Shown here: one piece after another, positions 30,869 through 40,526 of the stretch
Numbering within the stretch: the stretch's first letter is position 1
Layout of the letters: every line of letters starts with the position of its first letter
Source: Nannocystis pusilla
GTDB lineage: Bacteria > Myxococcota_A > Polyangia > Nannocystales > Nannocystaceae
Length of the DNA: 64,000 bases
NCBI RefSeq assembly: GCF_026626665.1
Contig: NZ_JAPNKE010000002.1
Coordinates: 10,808,001 to 10,872,000, forward strand
Direction of reading: 5' to 3'
Notes under the pieces: model-generated
Databases searched by the model: none
What the model was told of the DNA's origin: nothing
The model's input: only the letters and a program-made list of their open reading frames with translations
Position numbers and translations under genes: made by a program

Positions 30869-32592
30869 ATGCTGAACTTGAAGACATGTGCGTTCGGACT
30901 TGTCCTTGCGAGCATGTTCGTACAGACAGGTTGCGCCGGCGGGCAAGGCGGAGGCGGCAGCGCCGGCGGGGGCGGGAGCGGGGCCGGCGGCGTGCTGGCC
31001 GACGGCGCGACCACGGCCCCCGGGTGCGCGGGATCTCCATCGCCGTCGAGGACGTGAGGCTGTCGAGCGCTGGGGCGGCGCGCTACGGCACGCCGGTCCA
31101 GCAGACGCTGAACGCGGCCGAGGCGGCGCTCGTCGAGGCGATGAACGGCGCCGGCCTGCGCCACGACGCCGGGCTGTCGCGAGCGGCGCGCGAGCTGGCT
31201 CGCACCGCGCCCGACCGCACCAACGTGCCGGGGGCGCTGATCACCGGCATCACCTCGTGGGTCGGGCTGTACGACCCGCCGCCGCGGCTGGCGATCTCGG
31301 AGCTGCCGCGCGACGGGGCGCCGTGCGGCGAGCAGGTCGGCGCGAGCTGCCGCGAGGCGATCGCGATGCTGGCGAAGGCGGCGCGCGAGTCGGTGCGGCA
31401 GCTGACGCGCGGAGGCGTGTACTTCGGGGCCGGGGTGTCGACGCTGCCGGACGGGACGATGCGCCTGGTGGTGGCGCTGACCGAGCGCGGGGCGGCGATC
31501 GAGCCGATGGCCAAGGCGCTGCCGGCGAACGGGCGCGCGGAGATCCGCGGGCGCCTGCTCGGCAAGCGGCAGAACCCGTCGTTCGAGGTGTTCGACCCGC
31601 AGGGCCGGTGGACGCCGATCCCCGCCAAGATCTCGCGCGGCGAGTTCGTCGGCCAATTCTCGTGCGAGCACGGGCGCGGGGCCTACCAGGTCGAGGTCCT
31701 GGCCGAAGGGGCATACGGGCCGGAGGTCGTGGCCAACTTCCCGCTGTACTGCGGCGAGGACCCGCCGGGCGCGCTGCGCATCGAGGTCGAGCGGATGGAC
31801 GCGAGCGTCGACGCGGCCGAGATCGCCCGCGCCAACTTCGCGGCGCTCAACGACACGCGCGCGCGCCAGGGGCTGCCGCTGCTGCAGTGGGACAACCAGG
31901 CGGCGGCGATCGCCCAGGCGCACAGCGAGGACATGCTGCGCAGCGGTTTCGTCGGCCACACGTCGCCGTCGACCGGCGACGTCGACGACCGCTTCAACCG
32001 CGCGGGGGTGAAGTCGGCGGTGGTGCGCGAGAACGTGGCCCGCGGCTACGGGCCGTGGGCGATCCACCAGGGGCTGATGCAGAGCCCCGGCCACCGGGTC
32101 AACATCCTCGCCGACGACGTGACCCACGTCGGCATCGGCGTGGTGATCGCCCCGCCCGAGACCGAGGCCAAGGACGCGCCGCGACCGATCCTGCTGACGC
32201 AGAACTACTACTCGAAGGTCGGCGCCGACGCGCCGACGTCCGACATGCCGAAGGCCCTGCGCGACCGCGTCGACGCCCTGCGCAAACAGAAGGGCCTGGC
32301 CGCGATCGGCTGGCACAAGGGGCTGTCGGAGGCGGCGCAGGTGTTCGCCGACGGCATCGCCGGCGGCAACGAGGCCCGCGCGACCAAGCAGTACGACGCG
32401 CTGCTCGAGAAGCACCGGTTCGCCCGCGTCGAGACCCACCGCGTGCTGGCGCCGAGCTTCGCCTCGCTCGACGGGGTCCAGCTGTGGTCCGAGGCGGTCG
32501 CGGGCGCGGTCGGGGTCGGGATCGCCAAGGTCGCCAAGGGCAAGGACGTGGGCTCGCTGGTCGTCATCATCGCCGTCGGAGCGGCGCGCTGA
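30869..32592 (+). CDS. CAP (SCP/PR-1) domain lipoprotein, frameshifted
   Basis: About 574 residues. The ATG at 30869, preceded by GAGGGG, gives a lipoprotein signal (ASMFVQTGC) encoded by a run of dispersed-palindrome half-sites, then a Gly/Ser linker. A frame change near 31022 leads into the body. Residues about 310-450 are a CAP domain: LPLLQWDNQAAAIAQAHSED, FVGHTSPSTGDVDDRF, ENVARGYG, MQSPGHRVNILADDVTHVGIG, with the His/Glu residues of the cavity present. A second, shorter region follows. CAP proteins are secreted and often act at cell surfaces, but no enzymatic role is established for the bacterial ones. Confidence 0.8.
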
Positions 32593-33051
32593 GTGCTGCT
32601 GCGATTCTTCATCTACGGGGTGATCGGCTGGGCGGCCGAGATCGTGTGGACCGCGGCGTACGAGCTCGTCACCGGCACCCGCAAGGACCCGCTCGACCCG
32701 CGCTTGCGCGTGAAGATGACGCCGCCCGAGCGGTGGAAGCTGGCGGGGCACACCTATCTGTGGATGTTCCCGCTGTACGGAATGGGCGGCCTGGCCTTCG
32801 AGCCATGTCATGAGTGGATCCGCGACTGGCCGTGGCCGATCCGCGGGGCGCTGTGGGCCGCGGGCATCTTCGCCGTGGAGTACGCGTTCGGCCGGCTGCT
32901 GCGCGCCCTGTCGGGCCGCTGCCCGTGGGACTACAGCTACGCGCGCTGGCACGTCCACGGGCTGGTGCGGCTCGATTATGCGCCGGTGTGGTTCGCGTTC
33001 GGGCTGTTCCTCGAGCGGCTCCACGACGCGCTGCTCCGCCTCGGCGCCTGA
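32593..33051 (+). CDS. small membrane protein, 'putative ABC transporter permease' family
   Basis: 152 residues, GTG start directly after the CAP gene stop. Three to four transmembrane helices (FFIYGVIGWAAEIVWTAAYE, LWMFPLYGMGGLAF, GALWAAGIFAVEYAFG) and the closing motif GRCPWDYSYARWHVHGLVRLD are typical of the PF06541-type family, named a putative ABC permease although no ATPase is associated. Function unproven. It is the last gene before the leader peptide of the phenylalanine hydroxylase. Confidence 0.75.
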   Translation: MLLRFFIYGVIGWAAEIVWTAAYELVTGTRKDPLDPRLRVKMTPPERWKLAGHTYLWMFPLYGMGGLAFEPCHEWIRDWPWPIRGALWAAGIFAVEYAFGRLLRALSGRCPWDYSYARWHVHGLVRLDYAPVWFAFGLFLERLHDALLRLGA

Positions 33052-33132
33052 GGTCGTCGGGGAGAACATCGCTCAGGGCCGGCGGCGGCGGCGCCGATTG
33101 ACCCGAGCAGCGGGCCGCGGCATGCTGATCCC

Positions 33133-33207
33133 GTGAGCCTCGCCCTCGCGCCCCGAATCGATGCCGCCTTCACCGGTGGTTATCGCTATTACGGCGCGCG
33201 GGCGTAG
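33133..33207 (+). CDS. putative Tyr/Phe leader peptide
   Basis: A 24-residue open frame from GTG 33133 to TAG 33205-33207. Near its end it has a Phe codon and then Tyr-Arg-Tyr-Tyr (33181-33192), four codons before the stop. Tyr and Phe are the product and substrate of the hydroxylase encoded about 100 bases downstream. Length, position and clustering of the regulatory codons match attenuator leader peptides such as trpL or pheL. No good Shine-Dalgarno is visible, which is the main weakness. Confidence 0.55.
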   Translation: MSLALAPRIDAAFTGGYRYYGARA

Positions 33208-33256
33208 CACCTCGTCGCGCCACGAGGGGCCGCCCGCGGAGGGCAGGCCCCTTCGT
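33208..33256 (+). promoter_or_regulatory. alternative hairpins of a putative attenuator
   Basis: Two mutually exclusive hairpins share ACGAGG at 33222-33227. Hairpin 1 pairs CCTCGT (33210-33215) with ACGAGG. Hairpin 2 pairs ACGAGGGGCC (33222-33231) with GGCCCCTTCGT (33246-33256) and extends inward through GCCC/GGGC. A ribosome at the leader stop would cover 33210-33215 and favour hairpin 2; one stalled at the Tyr codons would leave hairpin 1 free. There is no U-tract after hairpin 2, so it may act by another termination mode. Confidence 0.55.
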
Positions 33257-33305
33257 CGTGCGGATCGGCCTGCCGCGGGAGTCCCCCAAACCCCAGCAGG
33301 TCCGC

Positions 33306-34108
33306 ATGTTCCACGTCCAGCTCGATCCAGAACACCCCGGCTTCCATGACCGCTCGTACCGCGCCCGGCGCGACGACATCGCCCGGATCGCCGACCGCTA
33401 CGCGGGCGACGGCGCCATCCCCGACGCGCCGTACACCGCCGCCGAGCACGCGGTGTGGCGGACCGTGACGACCGCCCTGGCGCCGCTGCACCGCCGCTTC
33501 GCCGCCCGCGAGGTGCAGGCGATGCTGGAGCGGTTCCCGCTGCCGACCGGGCACATCCCGCAGCTCGCGGGAGTGTCGACGCGCCTGCGCGCGGCCTCGG
33601 GGATCCGTCTGCGCCCGGTGGCGGGGCTGATCACGGCCCGAGATTCCTGGCGGCGCTGGCGGCCGACACGTTCCTGTCGACGCAGTACATCCGCCACGCC
33701 AGCCGCCCGTGGTACACGCCCGAGCCCGACGTGATCCACGAGCTCGTCGGTCACGCGGCGACGCTCGCCGACCCGCGCGTGGCCGCGCTGAACCGCCGCT
33801 TCGGCCGCGCGGCCCTCCGCGCCAGCGAGGCGGCGCTGCCGGCCATCGAGCGCGTCTACTGGTTCACGCTCGAGTTCGGCCTGGTCCGCGAGGCCGGCGA
33901 GGTGCGAGCGTTCGGCGCCGGCCTGCTGTCGTCGGTCGAGGAGATCGAGCACGCGGTGCTGCACACGGAGCACCGCGCGTTCGACCTCGACGCGATCGCG
34001 GCGACCGAGTACTCGCCCGCCGACCTGCAGCCGCAGCTGTTCGTGGCACCTGGCCTGGAGGACATGTTTAATAAGACATCCGCGTGGCTGGACGGCTTCG
34101 CCGGGTGA
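33306..34108 (+). CDS. phhA: phenylalanine 4-monooxygenase, frameshifted
   Basis: About 267 residues; converts phenylalanine to tyrosine using tetrahydropterin and non-haem iron. The ATG at 33306 follows AGCAGG; GTG 33258 is in frame but lies against the attenuator hairpin. N-terminal LDPEHPGFHDRSYRARRDDI is the usual start of the catalytic domain. A one-base shift near 33645 links it to the conserved core: TQYIRHASRPWYTPEPDVIH, ELVGHAATL, FTLEFGLV, giving the iron ligands His, His and Glu in order. The C-terminus ends LDGFAG. Probably regulated by the leader element just upstream. The fragment before the shift also matches the family, so this is one gene. Confidence 0.88.
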
Positions 34109-35426
34109 GCGGCGGGCGGCTCCGGGCGGGAATGCGAGGCGGCGCACAGCCGCCGGCGCGCACCGCCCGGATCACGCGAATCCTCGCGGTCCGTTCGCGA
34201 GGTCTTTGTTTGATTACAAAAGATAGTGAGCCCGCCGATCTTGCGGACATGCGACCGCCGGCCAATGGCCGGAGTGCGCCCGCGTGGACGCCCTCGGCGA
34301 GAGGTTCGATGATTCGCGCCGCGGCGTGGCCGCCGGGCCGCGCGCCCGCAAGAGCGGCCCGGGACGACGGTCCAGGTGGAGCGGCGCGGGCGTCGCCGGG
34401 AGCGAGCGGCTGTCGCCGGTGGCTCGAACTCGCTGTCAGTTTCGCTGCGTCACGCGGCGTCCATCCGCAAGACGACCACGGTCGAGCTTCGACCTTTCGG
34501 TGTGATGGCCGTCGGCCGGTGAGGGGAGAGAACCTGGCCTGGGAGACATGCTGCCGCCTCCTGCGAGAGGCCGCGGCCGAGATTGCGTCGCGGCTCACAG
34601 CGGCCGGGAGGCGCGACCTGAAGCATGAGAAGGCCCGTGGGACGTTCGCGACGCGCTGGGTCGCGACGCGGTGCGATACGACCGCAGACCGCCGTTCTCT
34701 CGTGCTCTTCATCATCGCCCTCAAGGCCTCCGGTACAACCTGAGCCATGGTTGTTCGGGTCGAGCGAGGTGCTCGATCCATTGGGTGCGATCAGAGATTT
34801 GACGACGCGAGAGGATTGTACTGTCATGACCTGGAGCGAGCGATATGCGATGTCCGCGGGGACAAGCTCCGCGGGCGAGGAGCGCGGGGCGGCTGCGGTC
34901 CTGTGTCTGGCGGCTCGTGCTGTCAGTCGCAAGTCCGCGGATTGGTGGGACCAGAGAGGGCGGAGCTCGTTCCGCCTCGCCGACGATCATCACGGGTCTC
35001 CGCGGGCCGACCGCTCGCCGATGCGCCCGGCGTCGCGCTCCAGCCTCGGGGGGACCACCGTTTGAACGGCGCTCCTGGGCCCGCCGGGCCTGAAGGTCGT
35101 GATTGCCTGCACTGTACAATCGCAGGAGATGAGGTAGATCCCCTCGTACGACGATAAAGACGACAGCTTCCCGGGGCGCCCGCTCCTGACAGAGTGTGGG
35201 CAGAACGCGAACGGGTGAGCGTGGTCCGTCAGGACAGACACGCGCTCCTCATGAGCGCCGAGTCGTTCCATCGCGCCCGGAGCGGCCGTGGAGGCTGATC
35301 GAAACGCGAGACATCCGCGCGGGGCCCGGTAGAGGCCGGGCGACCGCGTACAGCAGGATACGGGCGAGGAGCCCGGTGTGCAGAGCGTCCGCGAGGACGA
35401 GCATCGACAGAGAAAGAGGTGTGAGT
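34109..35426. other. 1.3-kb stretch without recognisable gene
   Basis: Base composition is visibly less GC-rich than its surroundings in places (for example TTTGTTTGATTACAAAAG near 34205). Open frames up to about 235 codons exist on both strands, but none shows a family pattern, a plausible start region or consistent codon-position bias. It includes one perfect palindrome copy, TGTCCGCGGGGACA at 34851-34864. It may hold an eroded gene, regulatory DNA for the secreted protein downstream, or both. Confidence 0.45.
34851..34864. repeat. dispersed palindrome copy
   Basis: TGTCCGCGGGGACA: 5-bp arms around GCGG, in the gene-poor stretch. Confidence 0.6.
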
Positions 35427-36840
35427 ATGACGTTGCGTAGTTACAAATCGAAGTACATGGCGGCGCGTGGGATGAGCGTGGCGATCCTCGCCGGAGCCGG
35501 CGCGCTCGCGGGGGCTCGGCCCGCTCTCGCGGACAACGGGCCGACGACGGAGAACGGCGCCTGTATGCAGGAGGTGTTCACGACGGAGGTGGGCGGCGGG
35601 ACCCTGAACTGCACCGCCAACGATGTAGCGATCTCGGCGGCGACCTCGGTCTCGCCGGCGACCTGCGTCGCGGGCACGACGTTCGACCTCACTGCTACCT
35701 TCCAGACGGTCGTGACCGCGAACTCCCGCTACGACGTGGGCTTCTGGTTCAACACCGAAGGCGGCGCCAGTGCCCGCGGCGACGGGTCCAGCGACCAGTG
35801 CTCGCTCAGCGCGCTGCAACCCCTCCCCGGCCAACGGGCCCGTGCTGAACCTCGACGGTGACGCCTGCGGCGACCTCAACTCCGGCACGTACTCGTTGAC
35901 CTTCACGATCGAGGACGTCCTGTGCGAGGCGGCGCCGGGCACCAATGTATTGCGGCTGCCGAACTGCACCAGCTGGCACAACAAGGTCGGCACGGTCTGC
36001 GACCCCAACACCGACGAATTCGAGTTTTCCCGGACACCAAGTCGAAGTGCGTGTGCGACGACAACTTCACGGTCCCGGTCGTGGTCGTGCCGGTGGAGCT
36101 CCTCGTCGTCAAGCGCGTGACGCCGACGACCTTCGTGGAGCCGGGCGGTATCGCGACCTACACGGTCGAGATCACCAACACGTCGGGGACGACGACCGTC
36201 AACGTCGACAGCATCGACGACGACCTGTACGGCGATCTCCTCGATCCCACCAACCCCCTCGTCACCGACAACACCTGCCTCGCCCTCGACGGCGATCCGA
36301 TCGGGCCGAACGGGACCGTCACTTGTACGTTCAAGGCGCTGGTCGATGGGAATCCGGGGGACGTGGTGACCGACACGGTGCTGGCTTGCGTGACCCAGGT
36401 CGGCGTGCCCGAACCGATCTGCGGCGACGCCTCGGCGTCCGTCACCATCACCGACGAATTCGTGCCACCGACGCTGATCAAGACCGCCCTGTCGACCGCG
36501 AATTGTTCGATGCAGGTGGACGCGACCTACCAGGTGGTGGTGCAGAACAACTCCACCAAGGACAGCCTGACCGTCAACACGCTGACCGACAACCGGTTCG
36601 GCAACATCACCGCGCCCCACGCCGCCGGGGGGCTTCGAGCAGGTCGTGAGCACGACCTGCACCGTCCCGCGGAGCGTCGCCATCGGCGGCAGCACCACCT
36701 GCTCGTTCGTCGGTCGCATCGTCAGCAATCAGTGCGACTTCAGCCACGTGAACACGGTGACGGGCGGCGTGACGGACAGCGACAACGTGCAGAGCACGCC
36801 CTCGGGCTCGGCCACGGTGACCGTGTCGACCACGCCGTAG
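35427..36840 (+). CDS. secreted protein with DUF11-like repeats, frameshifted
   Basis: About 470 residues. The ATG at 35427 follows AGAAAGAGG and begins a Sec signal peptide cleaved after ARPALA. Three frame changes (near 35820, 36030 and 36630) join it to a stop at 36840. After a Cys-containing N-terminal region come two or more beta-sandwich repeats of the DUF11/'conserved repeat domain' type: LLVVKRVTPTTFVEPGGIAT, YTVEITNTSGTTTVNVDSI, later TALSTANCSMQVDATYQVVV. These are Ig-like extracellular spacer modules. No cell-wall or outer-membrane anchor is visible at the C-terminus. Confidence 0.7.
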
Positions 36841-37004
36841 GCGGTCCGCGGCATGAGCGGGCGCGACGGCGGCTCGGCTGATCCGCGCCGGTCGCGGGCC
36901 CGCTCTGCACAATGGGCATCGTGCGATGGTCGGGTCTGCCGCAATGGTAAGACCACGAATCCGGGCGTCGGTGGGCCGCTGCCGACGCCCGGAGCTGCGT
37001 GGGT

Positions 37005-38153
37005 TCAGCGTCCGCGCCGGCGACGGTGCGCGAGCAGGACCAGCAGCGCGAGCATCGGGCCGCTGGAGGCCTGCGAGTCGCAGGCGCAGCCGTCGCCCGG
37101 GTCGTCGGGCGTCTGACCCGACGACTCGGGCTCGCTCGTCTTGCCGCAATCCGGCAGGTCGTCGGCGGCCGGGTTGTCGCGGCAGAAGTCGAAGTCGTTC
37201 GGCTCGTCGCCGCCGCTGCCGGTCACGCCGGTCTGCTTGCGCATCAGCACCGTGCCCGGGGTGGGCATGTGGGCGAAGGTCGTGCGGCCCTCCGGGTCCT
37301 CGACGACCAGGCGCACGTGCAGGCGGACGTCGGCGTGGACGTCGTCGAGCACGAGCTCGATGTCGAACTCGGTCGACTCGACCGGCGAGACCGGGACGAG
37401 CGTCTGCCAGTCGAGCTCGAGGCGCGGCTCGTCGGGCATCGCGGCGTACTCGAGCCGCCAGGTCGAGCCGGGCATCGCGTCGACGCACGCGGCCAGGCGC
37501 ACCGGGTCGCCGTACCACACGTCGACCGCGGTGGTGAAGATGGCGGCCGCCGGCGGCGCCGCGTCGAGGTCGCCGTCGTGCACGCGGAACACCCCGCGGC
37601 GCGGCGTCCAGTCGTTGAGGACCGGCTCGTAGGTGTAGCCGGCCACCACGTACGCGCCGGGCGCGAGCGCGGAGGTGTCCCAGTCGACGCCCGGTCGCGC
37701 CGCCTCGCAGGTGATCGGCCGGCGCTCGGCGGCGCCGGTGATCGGCCACCAGCAGTCGGCGAAGTAGGGGCTGTCCTCGACGACCTGCCCCGGCTTCAGC
37801 TCGGCCGGGTCGAAGTAGCCGGAGTCGATGTTGGCCTGGACGTCGGCCAGGCTCAGCCAATGCGGGATCGACTCGGGCGGCGCGTCGCGGCAGAAGGCCA
37901 CGAACTGGTGGGTGCGGCTGTCGGCCGGCTCGTCGGGCGTGAGGCAGATGTCGATCGAGGGGATCGTGTAGTCGAGGTGGACGACCGGGTCGACGCTGCG
38001 GTCGACCCGGGTCAGGCACGCCTCGCCCCGGTGCAGCACGGGCGTGCGCGGCAGGCCGACGTTGCCCGCCGAGGCGGCCTCCGACCACGCCAGCGCCGCG
38101 AGCAGCGCCGCCGGCGGCGCCGCCCGGACGAGGATGTCCCGAAGGACAGGCAT
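37005..38153 (-). CDS. secreted protein with MYXO-CTERM-like sorting tail
   Basis: 382 residues from ATG 38153, which overlaps the stop of the upstream NHL gene (TGATG), implying coupling. A signal peptide ends around WSEAASA. The body has several Cys residues and beta-rich segments (DYTIPSIDICLTPDEPAD, GAYVVAGYTYEP, STWRLEYAAMPDEPRLELDW) of no recognised family. The C-terminus has GCACDSQASSGPMLALLVLL then AHRRRRGR: a Cys, a short hydrophobic helix and an Arg cluster, as in MYXO-CTERM surface-sorting signals. A palindrome copy covers the first codons. Confidence 0.7.
   Translation of the reverse strand: MPVLRDILVRAAPPAALLAALAWSEAASAGNVGLPRTPVLHRGEACLTRVDRSVDPVVHLDYTIPSIDICLTPDEPADSRTHQFVAFCRDAPPESIPHWLSLADVQANIDSGYFDPAELKPGQVVEDSPYFADCWWPITGAAERRPITCEAARPGVDWDTSALAPGAYVVAGYTYEPVLNDWTPRRGVFRVHDGDLDAAPPAAAIFTTAVDVWYGDPVRLAACVDAMPGSTWRLEYAAMPDEPRLELDWQTLVPVSPVESTEFDIELVLDDVHADVRLHVRLVVEDPEGRTTFAHMPTPGTVLMRKQTGVTGSGGDEPNDFDFCRDNPAADDLPDCGKTSEPESSGQTPDDPGDGCACDSQASSGPMLALLVLLAHRRRRGR
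38135..38148. repeat. dispersed palindrome copy
   Basis: TGTCCCGAAGGACA: 5-bp arms around CGAA, within the first six codons of the MYXO-CTERM-like gene. Confidence 0.7.
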
Positions 38154-39289
38154 CACTCGAGGCCGACGACGCGGATCCGGTGATTGTGGGTGTCGGCGAT
38201 GTAGAGCAGGCCGTCCTCCCACGCGACGCCGTAGGGGCGGTCGAGCAGGGCCGCCGCCGCCCGCCCGCCGTCGCCGCCGTAGCCGGGGTTGCCGCACTGG
38301 CCGGCGACGGTGGTGATCACGCCCTCGGTGTCGACCTTGCGCACGCAGGAGTTGTCGGTGTCGGCGATGTAGAGGTTGCCCGCGGGGTCGAGGTCGATGT
38401 CGCTGGGGCGCGACAGCGAGGCCGCGAGCGCCGGACCGCCGTCGCCGCCGAAGGTGGGGTCGCCGTTGCCGGCGTAGGTGCTGATCACGCCCGACGGGTC
38501 GATCTTGCGGATCCGGTTGTTGCCCGAGTCGGCGAGGAAGATGTTGCCGGCGCCGTCGATCGCCAGGCGCCCGGCCGGCGGCGCCGACTGCCCGCCCGGC
38601 AGCTTGATCTGCGCCGCCACGGCCGGGCCGTCGTCGCCGCTGAAGCCGGCCATGCCGGTGCCGAGGAAGGTCTCGATCTTCTTGTCGACCCCGACCTTGC
38701 GGATCCGCTGGTTCGCCTGATCCGTGATGTACATGTTGCCGGCGGCGTCGAACGCCGTGGCCACCGGCAGGTCGAGGATCGCGTCCTTGGCCGGGCCGCC
38801 GTCGCCGCCGTAGCTGCGCATGCCGTTGCCGCAGATCGTCGTCAGCGTGCCCGCCTTGGTGTCGAACTCGATGATCTTCGAGTTGTGCCAGGCCGAGATG
38901 ATGAGCTTGCCGTCGGGCGAGTTGCTCAGGTGGGTCGGATGATTGAGGTTGGTCTTCAGCGCGTCGCCGTCGGGTGCGTCGCCGAGCTCGCCCGTGCCGA
39001 CCACGCGCGTCACCGTGTCGTCGGCCTCGACGACGATGATGCGGTGGTTGTTCCAGTCGAGCACGTAGGGCCGGCCGTCGGCCGCGAAGGTGAGGTCCTG
39101 CGGGAGGTACAGCTCGGTGTCCTCGCGGTCGAGGCCGTCGTCGCCGAGGCCGGCCTCGCCGGTTCCGAGGTAGTTGCAGATCTTGCCGGGGCCCGGCTGG
39201 CAGCGCTCGTCGCCGCGATCGCAGGCGGGGCTCGCCGCGAGGGTCAGGGCCGCGAGCGAGAGCAGGGTGGCGGAGGTCTTGATGGACAT
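38153..39289 (-). CDS. NHL-repeat beta-propeller lipoprotein
   Basis: 378 residues, ATG 39289. A lipoprotein-type signal (LTLAASPAC) precedes about six NHL repeats; each has the pattern LPxDLTFAADGRPYVLDWNN-HRI or PYGVAWEDGLLYIADTHNHR, interleaved with GxGxxGxxGDGGPA loops. NHL propellers bind proteins or polysaccharides. The stop overlaps the start of the MYXO-CTERM-like gene. It and the next minus-strand gene are paralogues in tandem, with 23 bases between them. Confidence 0.85.
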   Translation of the reverse strand: MSIKTSATLLSLAALTLAASPACDRGDERCQPGPGKICNYLGTGEAGLGDDGLDREDTELYLPQDLTFAADGRPYVLDWNNHRIIVVEADDTVTRVVGTGELGDAPDGDALKTNLNHPTHLSNSPDGKLIISAWHNSKIIEFDTKAGTLTTICGNGMRSYGGDGGPAKDAILDLPVATAFDAAGNMYITDQANQRIRKVGVDKKIETFLGTGMAGFSGDDGPAVAAQIKLPGGQSAPPAGRLAIDGAGNIFLADSGNNRIRKIDPSGVISTYAGNGDPTFGGDGGPALAASLSRPSDIDLDPAGNLYIADTDNSCVRKVDTEGVITTVAGQCGNPGYGGDGGRAAAALLDRPYGVAWEDGLLYIADTHNHRIRVVGLE

Positions 39290-39312
39290 GGCTTTAAGTT
39301 CCTGTGCCTAAG

Positions 39313-40485
39313 TTACTTGCCGAGGACCACGGTGCGGACGCGGTGGTTGTGGCTGTCGCTGATGTAGAGGGTGCCGTCGGCGTCGAACGCGACGCCGGTC
39401 GGGCGGTTGAGGCCGGCGTCGACCGCGGGCCCCCGGTCGCCGCTGAACTCGGCGCGGCCGTTGCCGGCCACGGTGGTGATGACGCCCGACTCGACGTCGA
39501 GGACGCGGACGCGGTGGTTGAGCTCGTCGGCGATGTAGAGCCGGCCGTCGGGGCCGATCTCGATGTCGCGCGGGTTGTTGAGCTTGGCCGCGGAGCCGGG
39601 GCCGTCGTCGCCGCCGTAGCCGGCCTCGCCGGTGCCCGCCACCGTCTCGATGGTGTCGGCGGCGAAGTCGATGCGGCGGATCGCGTGGTTCAGGGTGTCG
39701 GCGACGTAGAGGCGGCCCTTGGCGTCGAGCGCCAGGGTGCCGGCGGGCGGCGGGTTGCTGCCGGGCGGGAAGTGGAACTTGGCCGCCATCGGCGCGCCGC
39801 CGTCGCCGTCGTAGCCCATCTCGCCGGAGCCGGCCACGGTGCTGAGCATCGAACCGTCGGCCGAGAGCAGGCGGATCCGCTGGTTGCGCTGGTCGAGCAG
39901 GTAGAGGTTGCCGTCGCCGTCGAGCACGCCGCCCGAGGGCTGGTTGAGCCGCGCGTCGGGGTCGCCGATCGGCCCGCCGTCGCCCGCGTAGCCGGCCCCG
40001 CGCCCGATGATCACGTAGGCCTTGCCGGTCTTCGGGTCGTAGCGGCGGAGCTTGTGGTTGTGCCACGAGACCAGCAGCAGCGTGCCGCTCGCCTCCTCGA
40101 GCATCTGCGTGGGGTGGTTGAGGTTGATGTTGGTGCCGGCGGTGCCCGGCGGCATCAGGTCGGACAGGTCGAACGGGCCGTCGCCGACGAAGTCGGTGCC
40201 CAGGACGGTCTTCAGCGTGCCTTCCTCGGTCAGGAGGCGGACCTGGTGGTTGTTCCAGTCGAGGATGTAGAACTCGCCGCCCTTGGTGATCGTGACGTCG
40301 ATAGGCCAGTACAGGCGGGCCTCCGACAGCGGCTCGTCGTCGCCGTTGAAGCCGGCCTCGCCGTCGCCGGCCCAGGTGCAGATCGTGCCGGCGGTGGTCG
40401 GGCAGGGCGGGGGGCCGTCGCTGTCACATGCGGACGCGAGGGCGACGACTGCGAAGAGCGAGAGGAGCGGTTGGCTGCGTGTCAT
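39313..40485 (-). CDS. NHL-repeat beta-propeller lipoprotein, paralogue
   Basis: 390 residues from ATG 40485; the frame is open further upstream but the signal peptide (FAVVALASACDSDG, lipobox Cys about 20) fixes the start. It shares with its neighbour the layout of a short Cys-containing N-terminus and six NHL repeats (FYILDWNNHQVRLL, YLLDQRNQRIRLL, LYVADTLNHAIRRID, LYISDSHNHRVRTV). Tandem duplication is the obvious origin. It is the second gene of a four-gene minus-strand set of exported proteins (37005-41507). Confidence 0.85.
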   Translation of the reverse strand: MTRSQPLLSLFAVVALASACDSDGPPPCPTTAGTICTWAGDGEAGFNGDDEPLSEARLYWPIDVTITKGGEFYILDWNNHQVRLLTEEGTLKTVLGTDFVGDGPFDLSDLMPPGTAGTNINLNHPTQMLEEASGTLLLVSWHNHKLRRYDPKTGKAYVIIGRGAGYAGDGGPIGDPDARLNQPSGGVLDGDGNLYLLDQRNQRIRLLSADGSMLSTVAGSGEMGYDGDGGAPMAAKFHFPPGSNPPPAGTLALDAKGRLYVADTLNHAIRRIDFAADTIETVAGTGEAGYGGDDGPGSAAKLNNPRDIEIGPDGRLYIADELNHRVRVLDVESGVITTVAGNGRAEFSGDRGPAVDAGLNRPTGVAFDADGTLYISDSHNHRVRTVVLGK

Positions 40486-40526
40486 CTGGGGGTACCGATG
40501 CTTCGTGCTAAGGGCTGGTTCAGCGT

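Noticed and set aside
29107..33069. 1320-codon minus-strand open frame
   Set aside because: Arg/Ala/Pro-rich translation antisense to the CBM9-like, CAP and membrane protein genes, without any domain pattern.
33258..33305. Phenylalanine hydroxylase start at GTG 33258
   Set aside because: It abuts the base of hairpin 2 with no ribosome-binding site, and the extra residues do not belong to the family; ATG 33306 has AGCAGG upstream.
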